Shown here piece by piece: positions 1 to 7,040 of a stretch of DNA of 64,000 bases; the first letter of the stretch is position 1, and each line of letters starts with the position of its first letter. The DNA is from an uncultured Kushneria sp. (lineage in GTDB: Bacteria > Pseudomonadota > Gammaproteobacteria > Pseudomonadales > Halomonadaceae). The notes under the pieces are model-generated. The model saw only the letters and a list, made by a program, of their open reading frames with translations, made no database searches and had not been told where the DNA came from. The stretch lies in contig NZ_CANMFC010000009.1 in NCBI RefSeq assembly GCF_947497025.1, positions 1 to 64,000 of the forward strand. Reading direction: 5' to 3'. The position numbers and the translations under genes are program-made.

Positions 1-621
1 ACCATCGACCTCAGTCTGACTGATGTAAAAACATCTACCCTTAGCGTGGGTGATTTCAACGTCAATGGTTATACAGGTACTCCTGCAGATTACACAGCTG
101 GCGATCTAACAGATAAATACGGTACAGACGTACCTGCTGCAGCCGCTGCCGATATTACTGGCTCTGATGGTGCAGCATTTGCAGGCACCCTCACCAAGGA
201 TACGAACGGTAATTATTTTGTAAAAGATGGTGATGGCAAGCATTACGCTGCTTCTGTCAAAGTCGTTGATGGTTCAGCCGATGGCACAACAACTCCTCCG
301 AGCCTCAAGGTGTCTGTAGATTCAGAGGAAGCTGTAGGCGTACTGACAGGTGACCCGTTGGCTACTATCGATAAGGCACTGGCTTCTGTTGACAGCGCAC
401 GCAGCACGCTGGGTGCCCAGCAGAACCGGCTGCAGTCGACCATCGAAGGTAACGCCACCACGTCTACCAACCTGTCCAGCGCCATGTCCCAGATCAAGGA
501 CGCCGACTACGCGACCGAAGTCTCCAACATGTCCAAGGCACAGATCCTGCAGCAGGCCGGCACTTCGGTTCTGGCGCAGGCCAACCAGACCACTCAGGGC
601 GTCATGTCCCTGCTGCGTTAA
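1..621 (+). CDS. fliC: Flagellin, C-terminal part (5' end outside window)
   Basis: The reading frame is open from base 1, so this is the 3' part of a flagellin gene. The last ~95 residues are the conserved flagellin C-terminal D1/D0 helices: an ID.AL..VD..RSTLGA.QNRL segment, then IKDADYATEVSNMSKAQILQQAG and the terminal VMSLLR. The preceding ~110 residues are a Gly/Asp/Thr-rich variable D2/D3 region exposed on the filament. The product is exported by the flagellar type III system and polymerises into the filament. A UUCG-loop terminator follows. The C-terminus is close to the Enterobacteria/Pseudomonas type, so this is probably the major flagellin; the N-terminal half is not visible. Confidence 0.96.
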   Translation, partial: TIDLSLTDVKTSTLSVGDFNVNGYTGTPADYTAGDLTDKYGTDVPAAAAADITGSDGAAFAGTLTKDTNGNYFVKDGDGKHYAASVKVVDGSADGTTTPPSLKVSVDSEEAVGVLTGDPLATIDKALASVDSARSTLGAQQNRLQSTIEGNATTSTNLSSAMSQIKDADYATEVSNMSKAQILQQAGTSVLAQANQTTQGVMSLLR

Positions 622-660
622 TCGCAGACCGGTTGAAAGCCTTAGAGTTGACAGTATCAG

Positions 661-685
661 GGGGCGCCTTCGGGCGCCCTTTTTT
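661..685 (+). terminator. Rho-independent terminator after the first flagellin gene
   Basis: Stem GGGCGCC (662-668) pairs with GGCGCCC (673-679) around a TTCG tetraloop and is followed by T6. It lies 40 bases after the flagellin stop and separates it from the second flagellin gene. Confidence 0.93.
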
Positions 686-726
686 GTTCTCTTACAGACT
701 TTCAGCTTTCAGTTCAGTAATTGGCT

Positions 727-752
727 TAATCCATGTCCCCTTCGGCCGATAT
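727..752 (+). promoter_or_regulatory. Candidate sigma-28 (FliA) promoter of second flagellin
   Basis: A -10-like GCCGATAT at 745-752 matches the FliA consensus GCCGATAA at 7 of 8 bases. The -35 region (TAATCCAT, 727-734) is a weak match to TAAAGTTT with a 10-base spacer. It lies 33 bases before the ATG and after a terminator, as expected for a class 3 gene. Confidence 0.6.
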
Positions 753-784
753 AACAAGCACATTCTTGCATTCTGAGAGCGTTC

Positions 785-2248
785 ATGTTCTCGATATCTT
801 CATCTCGTTCCCTTCCCATCAGCAACCAGCTGGATAAAAGTCAGCGTTCACTCAATCAGGCCATTGAACGACTCTCCAGTGGTTTGCGTGTCAATTCTGC
901 CAAGGATGATGCTGCGGGTTTGGCCATTGCCAACCGCTTTCAGGCCAACCTGAATGCCGATATGCAGATCACCCGTGGCGTCAATGACGGTGTCAGCCTG
1001 ATCCAGACCGCTGATGGCGGGCTTGAAAACATCAATGGCCTGCTGCAGCGCGCCCGCCAGCTTGCCGTACAGGCTTCAACCGAGACACTGGCAGATTCCG
1101 ACCGGGCGGCACTCCAGCAGGAATTCACGCAGCTCCGTGCCGAGATTGACCGTGTGGCCAACGACACCACCATTTTTGGCAAAACACCGCTGGCCCCGGC
1201 AACACCACAGCCACTGCCAGTAAAGCTTGGCGATACCCCCCCGGCCAGTGAAGTCCTCGAGCCTCAGTTCAGGCCTTATGCTTCTGGTGTCAAAAGCGTG
1301 GCCTATATTCCAGTCGGCACACAGAATTTCAGGCTGGAAATGGACTCTCTGGCCTATGACGATGACATTCAGCTTTTTACCACGGATGGACGTCACCTGA
1401 TTGGTACACCCATCACAGGGGAAAACACCGATCACGTCTGGCAACACCAGAAGATAGAAAGCGAAGCAGATGCCGACCGCTTGCTCATGAATTCGTCGGA
1501 AGGCTTCAAGCAGAATGCTCACTATGACAGTAGTGGCTTGCAGGATGGCACGGGCCAGTACGACACCACCCACCTGCCCGTAACGGTCAACTACAACGGC
1601 ATGCAGATTCACTGGTCAGGTGATGGCGATCGCCAGTATCCCGAAACGGCGGGGCAAAGCGGCTCCGGTTTTAACAATGGACGGATTGATGACAATAAAA
1701 GTCAGCTTGAAGTTCTCACGATCGATGAAGTGACAGAAGATCTGCTGATCTTTGTGGTGGGTGAGGGAAACTTTAATGCCTCGGCCACCTGGGATCACAT
1801 GCCGCTTGAGTACACTCCACCCCCCCCGCCCACGGGCCCGGTCAGTATTGATACGGATATTGTGGTAGGCGCCGATTTCGGTAGTGATCTGCAAAAGATC
1901 ACTATTCGAGCGACGCCTTCGGATAGCAAAACGCTGGGTCTGGAAGATACAGGCCTTGACCCGGCAGAAAAGGCGCGGGCGGCACTAGGTGATCTCGATC
2001 GTGCGATGGATCGTATTAGTGAATATCGTGGAAGTTATGGCGCGCTGCAAAACCGGCTTGAAGATGTCACAGAGACAGTGGCTGACAAACAGGTCATCAC
2101 CGCCGATGCCCTATCACGCATCATGGATGCCGACTATGCCGTTGAAGTATCGAACATGAGCCGCGTACAGATCACCCAGCAGGCCGGTACGGCCGTGCTG
2201 GCCCAGGCCAATCAGCGGCTGGATAGCGTGCTCGCACTGCTGCGTTGA
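785..2248 (+). CDS. Second flagellin with an atypical inserted central domain
   Basis: 487 residues. Residues 1-145 are a flagellin N-terminal D0/D1 region (IERLSSGLRVNSAKDDAAGLAIANRF, then GLENINGLLQRARQLAVQAS); residues ~390-487 are the C-terminal D1/D0 region ending in VLALLR. The N-terminus MFSISSSRSLPISNQLDKSQ is unlike the common MAVINTN start. Residues ~150-350 replace the usual D2/D3: a beta-rich, Asp/Gly-rich segment with aromatic residues, followed by a proline linker (PPPPPTGP, ~349-356). It faintly resembles PPC-like beta-sandwich domains; that is inference. Poly-C runs at 1236-1242 and 1820-1827 mark the edges of the insert. It should be exported and built into the filament, probably as a minor subunit. 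It has its own promoter and a weak terminator. Confidence 0.93.
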   Translation: MFSISSSRSLPISNQLDKSQRSLNQAIERLSSGLRVNSAKDDAAGLAIANRFQANLNADMQITRGVNDGVSLIQTADGGLENINGLLQRARQLAVQASTETLADSDRAALQQEFTQLRAEIDRVANDTTIFGKTPLAPATPQPLPVKLGDTPPASEVLEPQFRPYASGVKSVAYIPVGTQNFRLEMDSLAYDDDIQLFTTDGRHLIGTPITGENTDHVWQHQKIESEADADRLLMNSSEGFKQNAHYDSSGLQDGTGQYDTTHLPVTVNYNGMQIHWSGDGDRQYPETAGQSGSGFNNGRIDDNKSQLEVLTIDEVTEDLLIFVVGEGNFNASATWDHMPLEYTPPPPPTGPVSIDTDIVVGADFGSDLQKITIRATPSDSKTLGLEDTGLDPAEKARAALGDLDRAMDRISEYRGSYGALQNRLEDVTETVADKQVITADALSRIMDADYAVEVSNMSRVQITQQAGTAVLAQANQRLDSVLALLR

Positions 2249-2271
2249 GCACAGTCCGTTAGGCAGGACAG

Positions 2272-2297
2272 GCTCCGGCGCTCCTGGGGGCTTTTTT
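2272..2297 (+). terminator. Weak terminator after the second flagellin gene
   Basis: GCTCC (2272-2276) can pair with GGGGC (2287-2291) over a 10-base loop and is followed directly by T6. The short stem makes this less certain than the other terminators. Confidence 0.5.
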
Positions 2298-2545
2298 ATC
2301 GATCAAACACACCTGTCTCTTCGCATCTCGACGGCTCCTTTCAGCCGATCCCATCGCTGGGCATTTCTCTAATCAATAGTGTTGCTATATAGCGCTTATT
2401 GTTACATCGCGTTAAAGAGAAATTCCTGAAGCGCCGTTACTACCACAGATCCTCAGTGTACTGAGGCGTTGCTTGCCTCTCGCTTTAGGCCAACAGAACA
2501 GCCTTTTGAGATGACAGGATTATTTCGTCTTTCGGACTTCAGATC
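2298..2545. other. Intergenic stretch between second flagellin and ompW-like gene
   Basis: About 250 bases without a credible gene. AT-rich patches near 2380-2420 could hold a sigma-70 promoter for the downstream porin gene, but I see no convincing -35/-10 pair. Confidence 0.5.
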
Positions 2546-3229
2546 ATGACGCTGACTTCAGGGCACTTTAAAACGTTTTCGACGATCTCTGCTGTCATTG
2601 TGTCTTTTATGCTGCCCTTGACCACGCAGGCGGCCTCGCACCGTACAGCGCTATCGCCAACAGGCTTGCAGCAAGGCAACTGGCTGATACGTCTGAAAGC
2701 CACCAGCCTGATGCCGGTCAATGAAAGTAGTCAGACAACCCCTTTGGGTGGTCAGCTGGAAACGCCTTCTAGGCGCTTGCCAACGCTGGGTGTCAGCTAC
2801 TTCCTGACCGATCAATGGTCAGTGGAAGCGATGGCTGGCGTCATCTCGACCGATTACCGCCTGACGGACAGCCTGCTGGGCGATCTGGATATCAGTCGCG
2901 TTAAAAGTGCCACTGTATCTCTGGTAGCGCAGTATCACTTTCGCCCTGACGCCGCCTTGAAACCGTATCTGGGGGCAGGTGTCAATCACACCTGGCCTAT
3001 CAGCGTTGAGCCCGCCTCGGGCGTGCCAGATATCGATATGGAAGCCCTTACCAGCCCGCTTTTGGAGGCGGGCCTGGATTACCGCCTCTCCGAGCACTGG
3101 TTTGCCAGCGCCAGCGTTGGCTATGTGATAACGCCTGCTCAGCATTTCAGTGGGGAGGGCTTTAGTGCAAAAAGCGATACCGATGTCCTGACGGCAGGCG
3201 CAGGCGTAGGCGTAGGCCTGCGCTTTTAA
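2546..3229 (+). CDS. OmpW-family outer membrane protein
   Basis: 227 residues. An N-terminal signal peptide (hydrophobic stretch ~10-27, cleavage near TQAAS) precedes a small beta-barrel. Family features: GNWLIRLKATSLMPVNE at the mature start, LPTLGVSYFLTDQWSVEAMAGV, a VSLVAQYHF strand, LKPYLGAGVNHT, and a C-terminal amphipathic strand ending in aromatic Phe (GVGVGLRF), the BAM recognition type. OmpW proteins are 8-stranded outer membrane barrels that pass small hydrophobic compounds and are often osmoregulated. The gene stands alone on this strand between flagellin and a diguanylate cyclase gene, so no pathway is implied. The ribosome-binding site is weak. Confidence 0.88.
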   Translation: MTLTSGHFKTFSTISAVIVSFMLPLTTQAASHRTALSPTGLQQGNWLIRLKATSLMPVNESSQTTPLGGQLETPSRRLPTLGVSYFLTDQWSVEAMAGVISTDYRLTDSLLGDLDISRVKSATVSLVAQYHFRPDAALKPYLGAGVNHTWPISVEPASGVPDIDMEALTSPLLEAGLDYRLSEHWFASASVGYVITPAQHFSGEGFSAKSDTDVLTAGAGVGVGLRF

Positions 3230-3347
3230 ACGCTTGTTGGCAACCACGGCTTTAAAACGACGCTGCGGCAGATGTTGCGGTCACCATAACCAGCAATAAG
3301 GGCAGGAACGCCCGGCATTGCGGCAGGAAAGGAGTCCGCCGGTTACC

Positions 3348-4478
3348 ATGCTTGATCTTGAAACGCTTCATTTTTCCAGTGCGATCAGCCGCGGCGCCTA
3401 TCTTGCCCTGTTTCTGGTTCTGGCACTGCGTCAACGCGAAGAGACCTATCTCTGGCACTGGATCGGCGCCATTATGGCCTCGCTGCTGGGGTCACTGATA
3501 CTGGCAGGTGCTCCCCTCAACAGTGTGTTGCCAACATGGCAAAGCATACAGGTCTTTGCCCTGTATATGGCCAGCATCACCCTATCATGGTGTGGGCTGC
3601 GTCATTTTTACGGTCGTACCAACAACTTGCCTGTCCTGTTTGCATTAACACTGTTTCCGTCGCTGCTTTGCTCTCTCTTGCCAGGACTGGGATTTTCAGC
3701 ACATACGATGTTGATCATTTATTTTCTGTTCGCGGCGGCTGCCTCGACCCTGGTCGTCATCGAAATCGCTTTCGCCAGACGTGAACATCTCTGGTCCCAG
3801 CTTGTGGTAGCCGTTGCCTTTACCGGTTATGCAGCCAGTTTTTTTCTGGCCGCTGCCATGCTGCAGTTTACCCCGCTACAGGTCTCGCCGCAGACAGCCT
3901 ACGTCTCGATGATCTTTGATCAGATCAACAGCGTTCTGGTGTATGTCGGCTATGTGGCGATGAGCGGTGAACGCGCCAACTTAAGGCTCAGACATCAGGC
4001 CGACACCGATGCGCTGACCGGGCTTTTTAATCGACGTGGTATTCAGCATGCACTGCTAAAACTTGATTCGAAGCATCCCGGAAGCACAACATGCGTACTT
4101 TTAGGGGATCTTGATCATTTCAAAAAGATCAATGACACGCTGGGGCATGACGGCGGAGATGCCGTATTAAAAATCTTTGCCAAACGTTTGAAAAACCTGA
4201 TGCGTCGCGATGATATCGCCGTACGCTGGGGGGGCGAGGAATTCCTGGTCGTACTGCCTCATACCACCATTGATGAAGCAGGTGCTTTCGCAGAACGACT
4301 GAGAAAGCATATTGAATCCGAGCCTTTTGTAATTTCTTCACAAGCCATCAACGTAACCATCAGTATCGGTATTGCTGAAATCGAACAGCCACAGGAAACG
4401 TTCGACAAGGCCGTTGGCCGTGCGGATCAGGCGCTTTATCAAGCCAAACACGCGGGTCGCAATCGTATATCCCGTTAG
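3348..4478 (+). CDS. Membrane-bound GGDEF diguanylate cyclase
   Basis: 376 residues from the ATG at 3348 (AGGAAAGGAG upstream); an in-frame TTG at 3318 would add ten residues and is less likely. The N-terminal ~200 residues contain about six hydrophobic segments, a membrane sensor of unknown ligand. The C-terminal GGDEF domain has DTDALTGLFNRRG, DLDHFKKINDTLGHDGGDAVL and an intact active-site GGEEF (residues 295-299). RRDD lies exactly five residues before GGEEF, a canonical RxxD inhibitory I-site. It should make cyclic di-GMP from two GTP with product feedback. No EAL domain follows. Placement beside flagellin genes and in the same window as an EPS cluster suggests a motility/biofilm switch (inference). 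A G7 tract (4228-4234) encodes part of the active-site motif. Confidence 0.93.
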   Translation: MLDLETLHFSSAISRGAYLALFLVLALRQREETYLWHWIGAIMASLLGSLILAGAPLNSVLPTWQSIQVFALYMASITLSWCGLRHFYGRTNNLPVLFALTLFPSLLCSLLPGLGFSAHTMLIIYFLFAAAASTLVVIEIAFARREHLWSQLVVAVAFTGYAASFFLAAAMLQFTPLQVSPQTAYVSMIFDQINSVLVYVGYVAMSGERANLRLRHQADTDALTGLFNRRGIQHALLKLDSKHPGSTTCVLLGDLDHFKKINDTLGHDGGDAVLKIFAKRLKNLMRRDDIAVRWGGEEFLVVLPHTTIDEAGAFAERLRKHIESEPFVISSQAINVTISIGIAEIEQPQETFDKAVGRADQALYQAKHAGRNRISR

Positions 4479-4536
4479 CAGTACCAACCTGCAAGGCTTT
4501 GTCTTAAGCGCTGCAGATCAATTGATCATCCTTCCT

Positions 4537-5547
4537 TCAATACCGATTACCCTCCATGTCTTCATAGCCAAAATCCCTGGTCATCGGACGATGATCAAAC
4601 AGCTCGCCCCAGGCACGATCATGCGCCGCTGATCGAAAGTTTTTCATGCCGCCAGTCGGGGTAAAGGTTATCTCACCGAAGTAGATCGCATCGCGCATCA
4701 GATAGAAATCAACGCGTGCAAATCCAAAGCCTTCAGACAGTTTGAGCGCCAGTTTCATGGCCCGATCCAGCTGTGCCGGCTTTTCGATGGGGCAGTCGGT
4801 ATTGAAACGCTCATTAACGACATCCACGAGATTCCAGTCCTGATCATAGTAATCGACATGAAAATCGGTGAAGCGATCATGCGTCACTTCAATAAAGACC
4901 TTCGGTTCCTGCCCCTCTGCGCGAAAGCAGTAAAACTTGTAGTCCTTGGGAATCTTGCCGTTCTCGTCGAGCAGCAGCTTTTCACACATTAGCCGAGGCG
5001 TAATGCTGCGATAATGCAGCTCGCGGCTGTCACGATAAAAATTGCTGGCCAGCCAGTGATCGCTGAGACGCCGCATCAGCTCATAGCTGTAATCGGCCTT
5101 GTTGCGCACCACCAGATTGTAGCCGGAGCCGTGATTGGCCTTGAGGACAAAGCTGCTGGGCAGCCTGTCGTAATCGTGCTGGGTAAAGGGCTGAGAAATC
5201 GGGTACAGCGGCAGCAGCGTCTCATTGCCAATCTTCTGGCGGACGTAATCACGTACCAGCAGCTTGTCACTCAGCGGCGAAAAAATAGGCTCGGGATGCA
5301 GACGCCGATAGCATATTTTTTCGTTGAAGGTTTCAGGGTTGACCAGGTTGGGCCTGACGCCAAAATGCTTCTGATAGCGGTGCGCAATATACAGGCGATC
5401 CGGTATCCAGCGGGAAATGCTCCTTCGCATCATGCGCAGCAAGCTTTGGCGCTTTTGAGGGAGAAGCTGTTTGTTGTTTGTGTCAAAAACCTGCATCTCT
5501 GCTTTGGCGTGCTGACTTGCGGTTGGAAACACGTGTAATTCCTCCAT
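4537..5547 (-). CDS. TupA-like ATP-grasp protein (polysaccharide/peptide modification)
   Basis: 336 residues from the ATG at 5547, preceded by AGGGGAAGG; a TTG at 5580 is a weaker alternative. Hallmarks of the ATP-grasp TupA family: NPETFNEKICYR near the N-terminus, SFVLKANHGSGYNLVV (nucleotide-binding loop), PKDYKFYCF, a DYYDQDW segment, FARVDFYL, and YFGEITFTPTGGMKNF near the C-terminus carrying metal-binding acidic residues. Members are named after the teichuronopeptide gene tupA and are commonly found in polysaccharide clusters, where they are thought to ligate amino acids to sugars. Here the gene is alone, convergent with the diguanylate cyclase and about 46 kb from the EPS cluster. Substrate unknown; EPS or flagellar glycan decoration are both possible. 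Confidence 0.85.
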   Translation of the reverse strand: MEELHVFPTASQHAKAEMQVFDTNNKQLLPQKRQSLLRMMRRSISRWIPDRLYIAHRYQKHFGVRPNLVNPETFNEKICYRRLHPEPIFSPLSDKLLVRDYVRQKIGNETLLPLYPISQPFTQHDYDRLPSSFVLKANHGSGYNLVVRNKADYSYELMRRLSDHWLASNFYRDSRELHYRSITPRLMCEKLLLDENGKIPKDYKFYCFRAEGQEPKVFIEVTHDRFTDFHVDYYDQDWNLVDVVNERFNTDCPIEKPAQLDRAMKLALKLSEGFGFARVDFYLMRDAIYFGEITFTPTGGMKNFRSAAHDRAWGELFDHRPMTRDFGYEDMEGNRY

Positions 5548-6007
5548 TGCCTTCCCCTGCGAGGTCAATTTATATTTCAATCAGTAACTTTGAATACGCA
5601 GAAGATAAAACGAGTAACCAAAAGAAAATATGCCGTAACGCGCGTGCCCCCTGGTTATAGCTGATCTCGTGACTGGTTGGCGGTGCTCATGGACCACAGA
5701 GTGTCATGAGTCAGGGCTGCGACACGACCTTCCTTCAGCCTGATATCAAGCAAATACGTAACACTCTGTTTTTCATAAAAACCAATTGACGGTTTGAGCA
5801 AAAATAAATTCGATACAGAGCCTCCTGCACCAGAGAACGCCTCTTCCTTGTGCTTAAAAAAGCCTTGAAATCCCGAATTCTTGTATTCAAATTCATATTT
5901 TTTCGCGATTTATTGTATCAGGTATTTTTTATATAAAAGCGTTTCGGCACAGTCTGGTTAGTAACTTCGACTGTTATTGATAGCAACCCCGGAAAGGGAG
6001 CACTGCC
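5548..6007. other. 460-base gene-free region upstream of tupA-like and flaG genes
   Basis: A divergent intergenic region serving a minus-strand gene and flaG. It becomes AT-rich from about 5740 to 5970 and probably holds both promoters, but I could not find a good sigma-28 or sigma-70 pair. No RNA gene or open frame of substance is visible. Confidence 0.5.
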
Positions 6008-6340
6008 ATGATCGTTATCTCCACCGCCTCAGATATTTCCAGCCCAACATCATTCGGCAGGACCTTTATGGCCACATCTGCCCCTGTTACTTCTGTGTCC
6101 ATGCCTTCCAGGCAGACAGATAACACTGCAGGGCTTGAAAAGGCCTTGACACAACTGAATCAGGATTTCGCCCTCATAGGTATCGAGTTTGATATCCATG
6201 ACGATAGTGGCCGAATTGTGACGCGCGTGATCGACCGCGAGAGTGGCGATGTAATTCGCCAGATCCCAACGGAAGAAGTTCTTCATATGGCACGTATGGC
6301 GGCACGTCAGCAGGGCCGGATTTTGCAGACCACCGCCTGA
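6008..6340 (+). CDS. flaG: FlaG-family flagellar protein
   Basis: 110 residues starting at an ATG preceded by GGGAG. The C-terminal ~70 residues carry the FlaG signature: LNQDFALIGIEFDIHDDSGRIVTRVIDRESGDVIRQIPTEE. FlaG proteins are small cytoplasmic proteins usually encoded beside fliD or flagellin; mutants of some polar flagellates show altered filament length. Here it is monocistronic, between the tupA-like gene and fliE rather than next to fliD. The N-terminal 35 residues are low-complexity Ser/Thr. No terminator is visible on this strand: the hairpin at 6384-6400 has its T-run only on the other strand. Confidence 0.88.
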   Translation: MIVISTASDISSPTSFGRTFMATSAPVTSVSMPSRQTDNTAGLEKALTQLNQDFALIGIEFDIHDDSGRIVTRVIDRESGDVIRQIPTEEVLHMARMAARQQGRILQTTA

Positions 6341-6376
6341 AGCCTGAGCGGTAAAATGGTGAGCATGCTCTGGATA

Positions 6377-6400
6377 TAAAAAAGCGCCCCTACAGGGCGC
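6377..6400 (-). terminator. Terminator of fliE
   Basis: Read on the minus strand, GCGCCC pairs with GGGCGC (6384-6389 with 6395-6400) over a 5-base loop and is followed by T6. It lies about 55 bases past the fliE stop. Confidence 0.85.
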
Positions 6401-6420
6401 GTATCGACCACTCAAAACAT

Positions 6421-6450
6421 ATCGAGGAAGCAGTGCACTGCTTCCTCGAT
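6421..6450. repeat. Perfect 30-base palindrome just downstream of fliE
   Basis: ATCGAGGAAGCAGTG is followed with no gap by its exact reverse complement. It begins 2 bases after the fliE stop codon and lies between fliE and its terminator. There is no T-run beside it. As RNA it would fold into a very stable hairpin of about 13 pairs, perhaps protecting the fliE mRNA 3' end; as DNA it could bind a dimeric protein. Function unknown. Confidence 0.9.
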
Positions 6451-6452
6451 GC

Positions 6453-6776
6453 TTATACCTGCATGCTCATGATCTCACGATAGGCACTGAGTACACGGTT
6501 GCGCACCTGAATGCCCATTTCCGTAGCCACACTGGCTTTTTGCATGTCGACCATGACATCGTTGAGGGCCACATTGCTGTCACCGCGTGAAAACGCCACG
6601 GCCTTGGCTTCGGCGGTCTGTTTCAGGCCGTCGATTCGATCGATCGCCCCCTTGAGTTCTCCCGCAAAACTGACGCCTCCTGCCTGTTGTGCAGCGTTTT
6701 GATGACCGCCTGCCTGCTGTGCCACGCCCTGCATCTGCTGAACCAGGGCCTGAAGGCCCGCTGCTGCCACTGACAT
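6453..6776 (-). CDS. fliE: Flagellar hook-basal body protein FliE
   Basis: 107 residues (E. coli about 104) from the ATG at 6776, chosen because GGAG lies 9 bases upstream; an upstream start at 6824 would add 16 residues unlike FliE. Conserved C-terminus: SFAGELKGAIDRIDGLKQTAEAKAVAFSRGD, then LNDVMVDMQKASVATEMGIQVRNRVLSAYREIMSMQV. FliE is an export substrate that joins the MS ring and export gate to the proximal rod. It is transcribed alone, divergently from fliF, as in Salmonella, and is probably driven by the FlhDC-like box in the shared upstream region. Confidence 0.97.
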   Translation of the reverse strand: MSVAAAGLQALVQQMQGVAQQAGGHQNAAQQAGGVSFAGELKGAIDRIDGLKQTAEAKAVAFSRGDSNVALNDVMVDMQKASVATEMGIQVRNRVLSAYREIMSMQV

Positions 6777-6870
6777 TTGAGTAACTCCGGGAGAGTGATC
6801 GTAACCAAAAGTAAATTTTGTCACCGAATGCAGCGCAGCTTAAAGATAAAGTGCTCTCGTCGATTGTTCT

Positions 6871-6897
6871 AAATAGTGAAAAAAACAACGGCTATTC
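6871..6897. promoter_or_regulatory. Candidate FlhD2C2 box between fliE and fliF
   Basis: AAATAGTG (6871-6878), 11 bases, then GGCTATTC (6890-6897) matches the inner half-sites of the enterobacterial FlhDC box (AAATARCG-N10-12-CGYTATTT) at 7 and 6 of 8 bases. Outer GATTG (6862-6866) and CAATC (6905-6909) continue the dyad. It sits in the divergent fliE-fliF region, where a class 2 activator site is expected. Confidence 0.55.
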
Positions 6898-7040
6898 GAT
6901 CCTTCAATCTGGTTACTTACCGTAATAATGACGCCACTCCCGGTATAGGGCGCCACCGTTTCCGGTGCCCAGCGCATAAAGAGTCTGCCGATGCCCATCG
7001 AGCTGAACCCGCGTAACACCAATAACACTGAGGCGATGTG

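Noticed and set aside
1076-1612. Long open frame antisense to the second flagellin gene
   Set aside because: No ribosome-binding site and no family resemblance; the opposite strand encodes clear flagellin ends and an uninterrupted insert.
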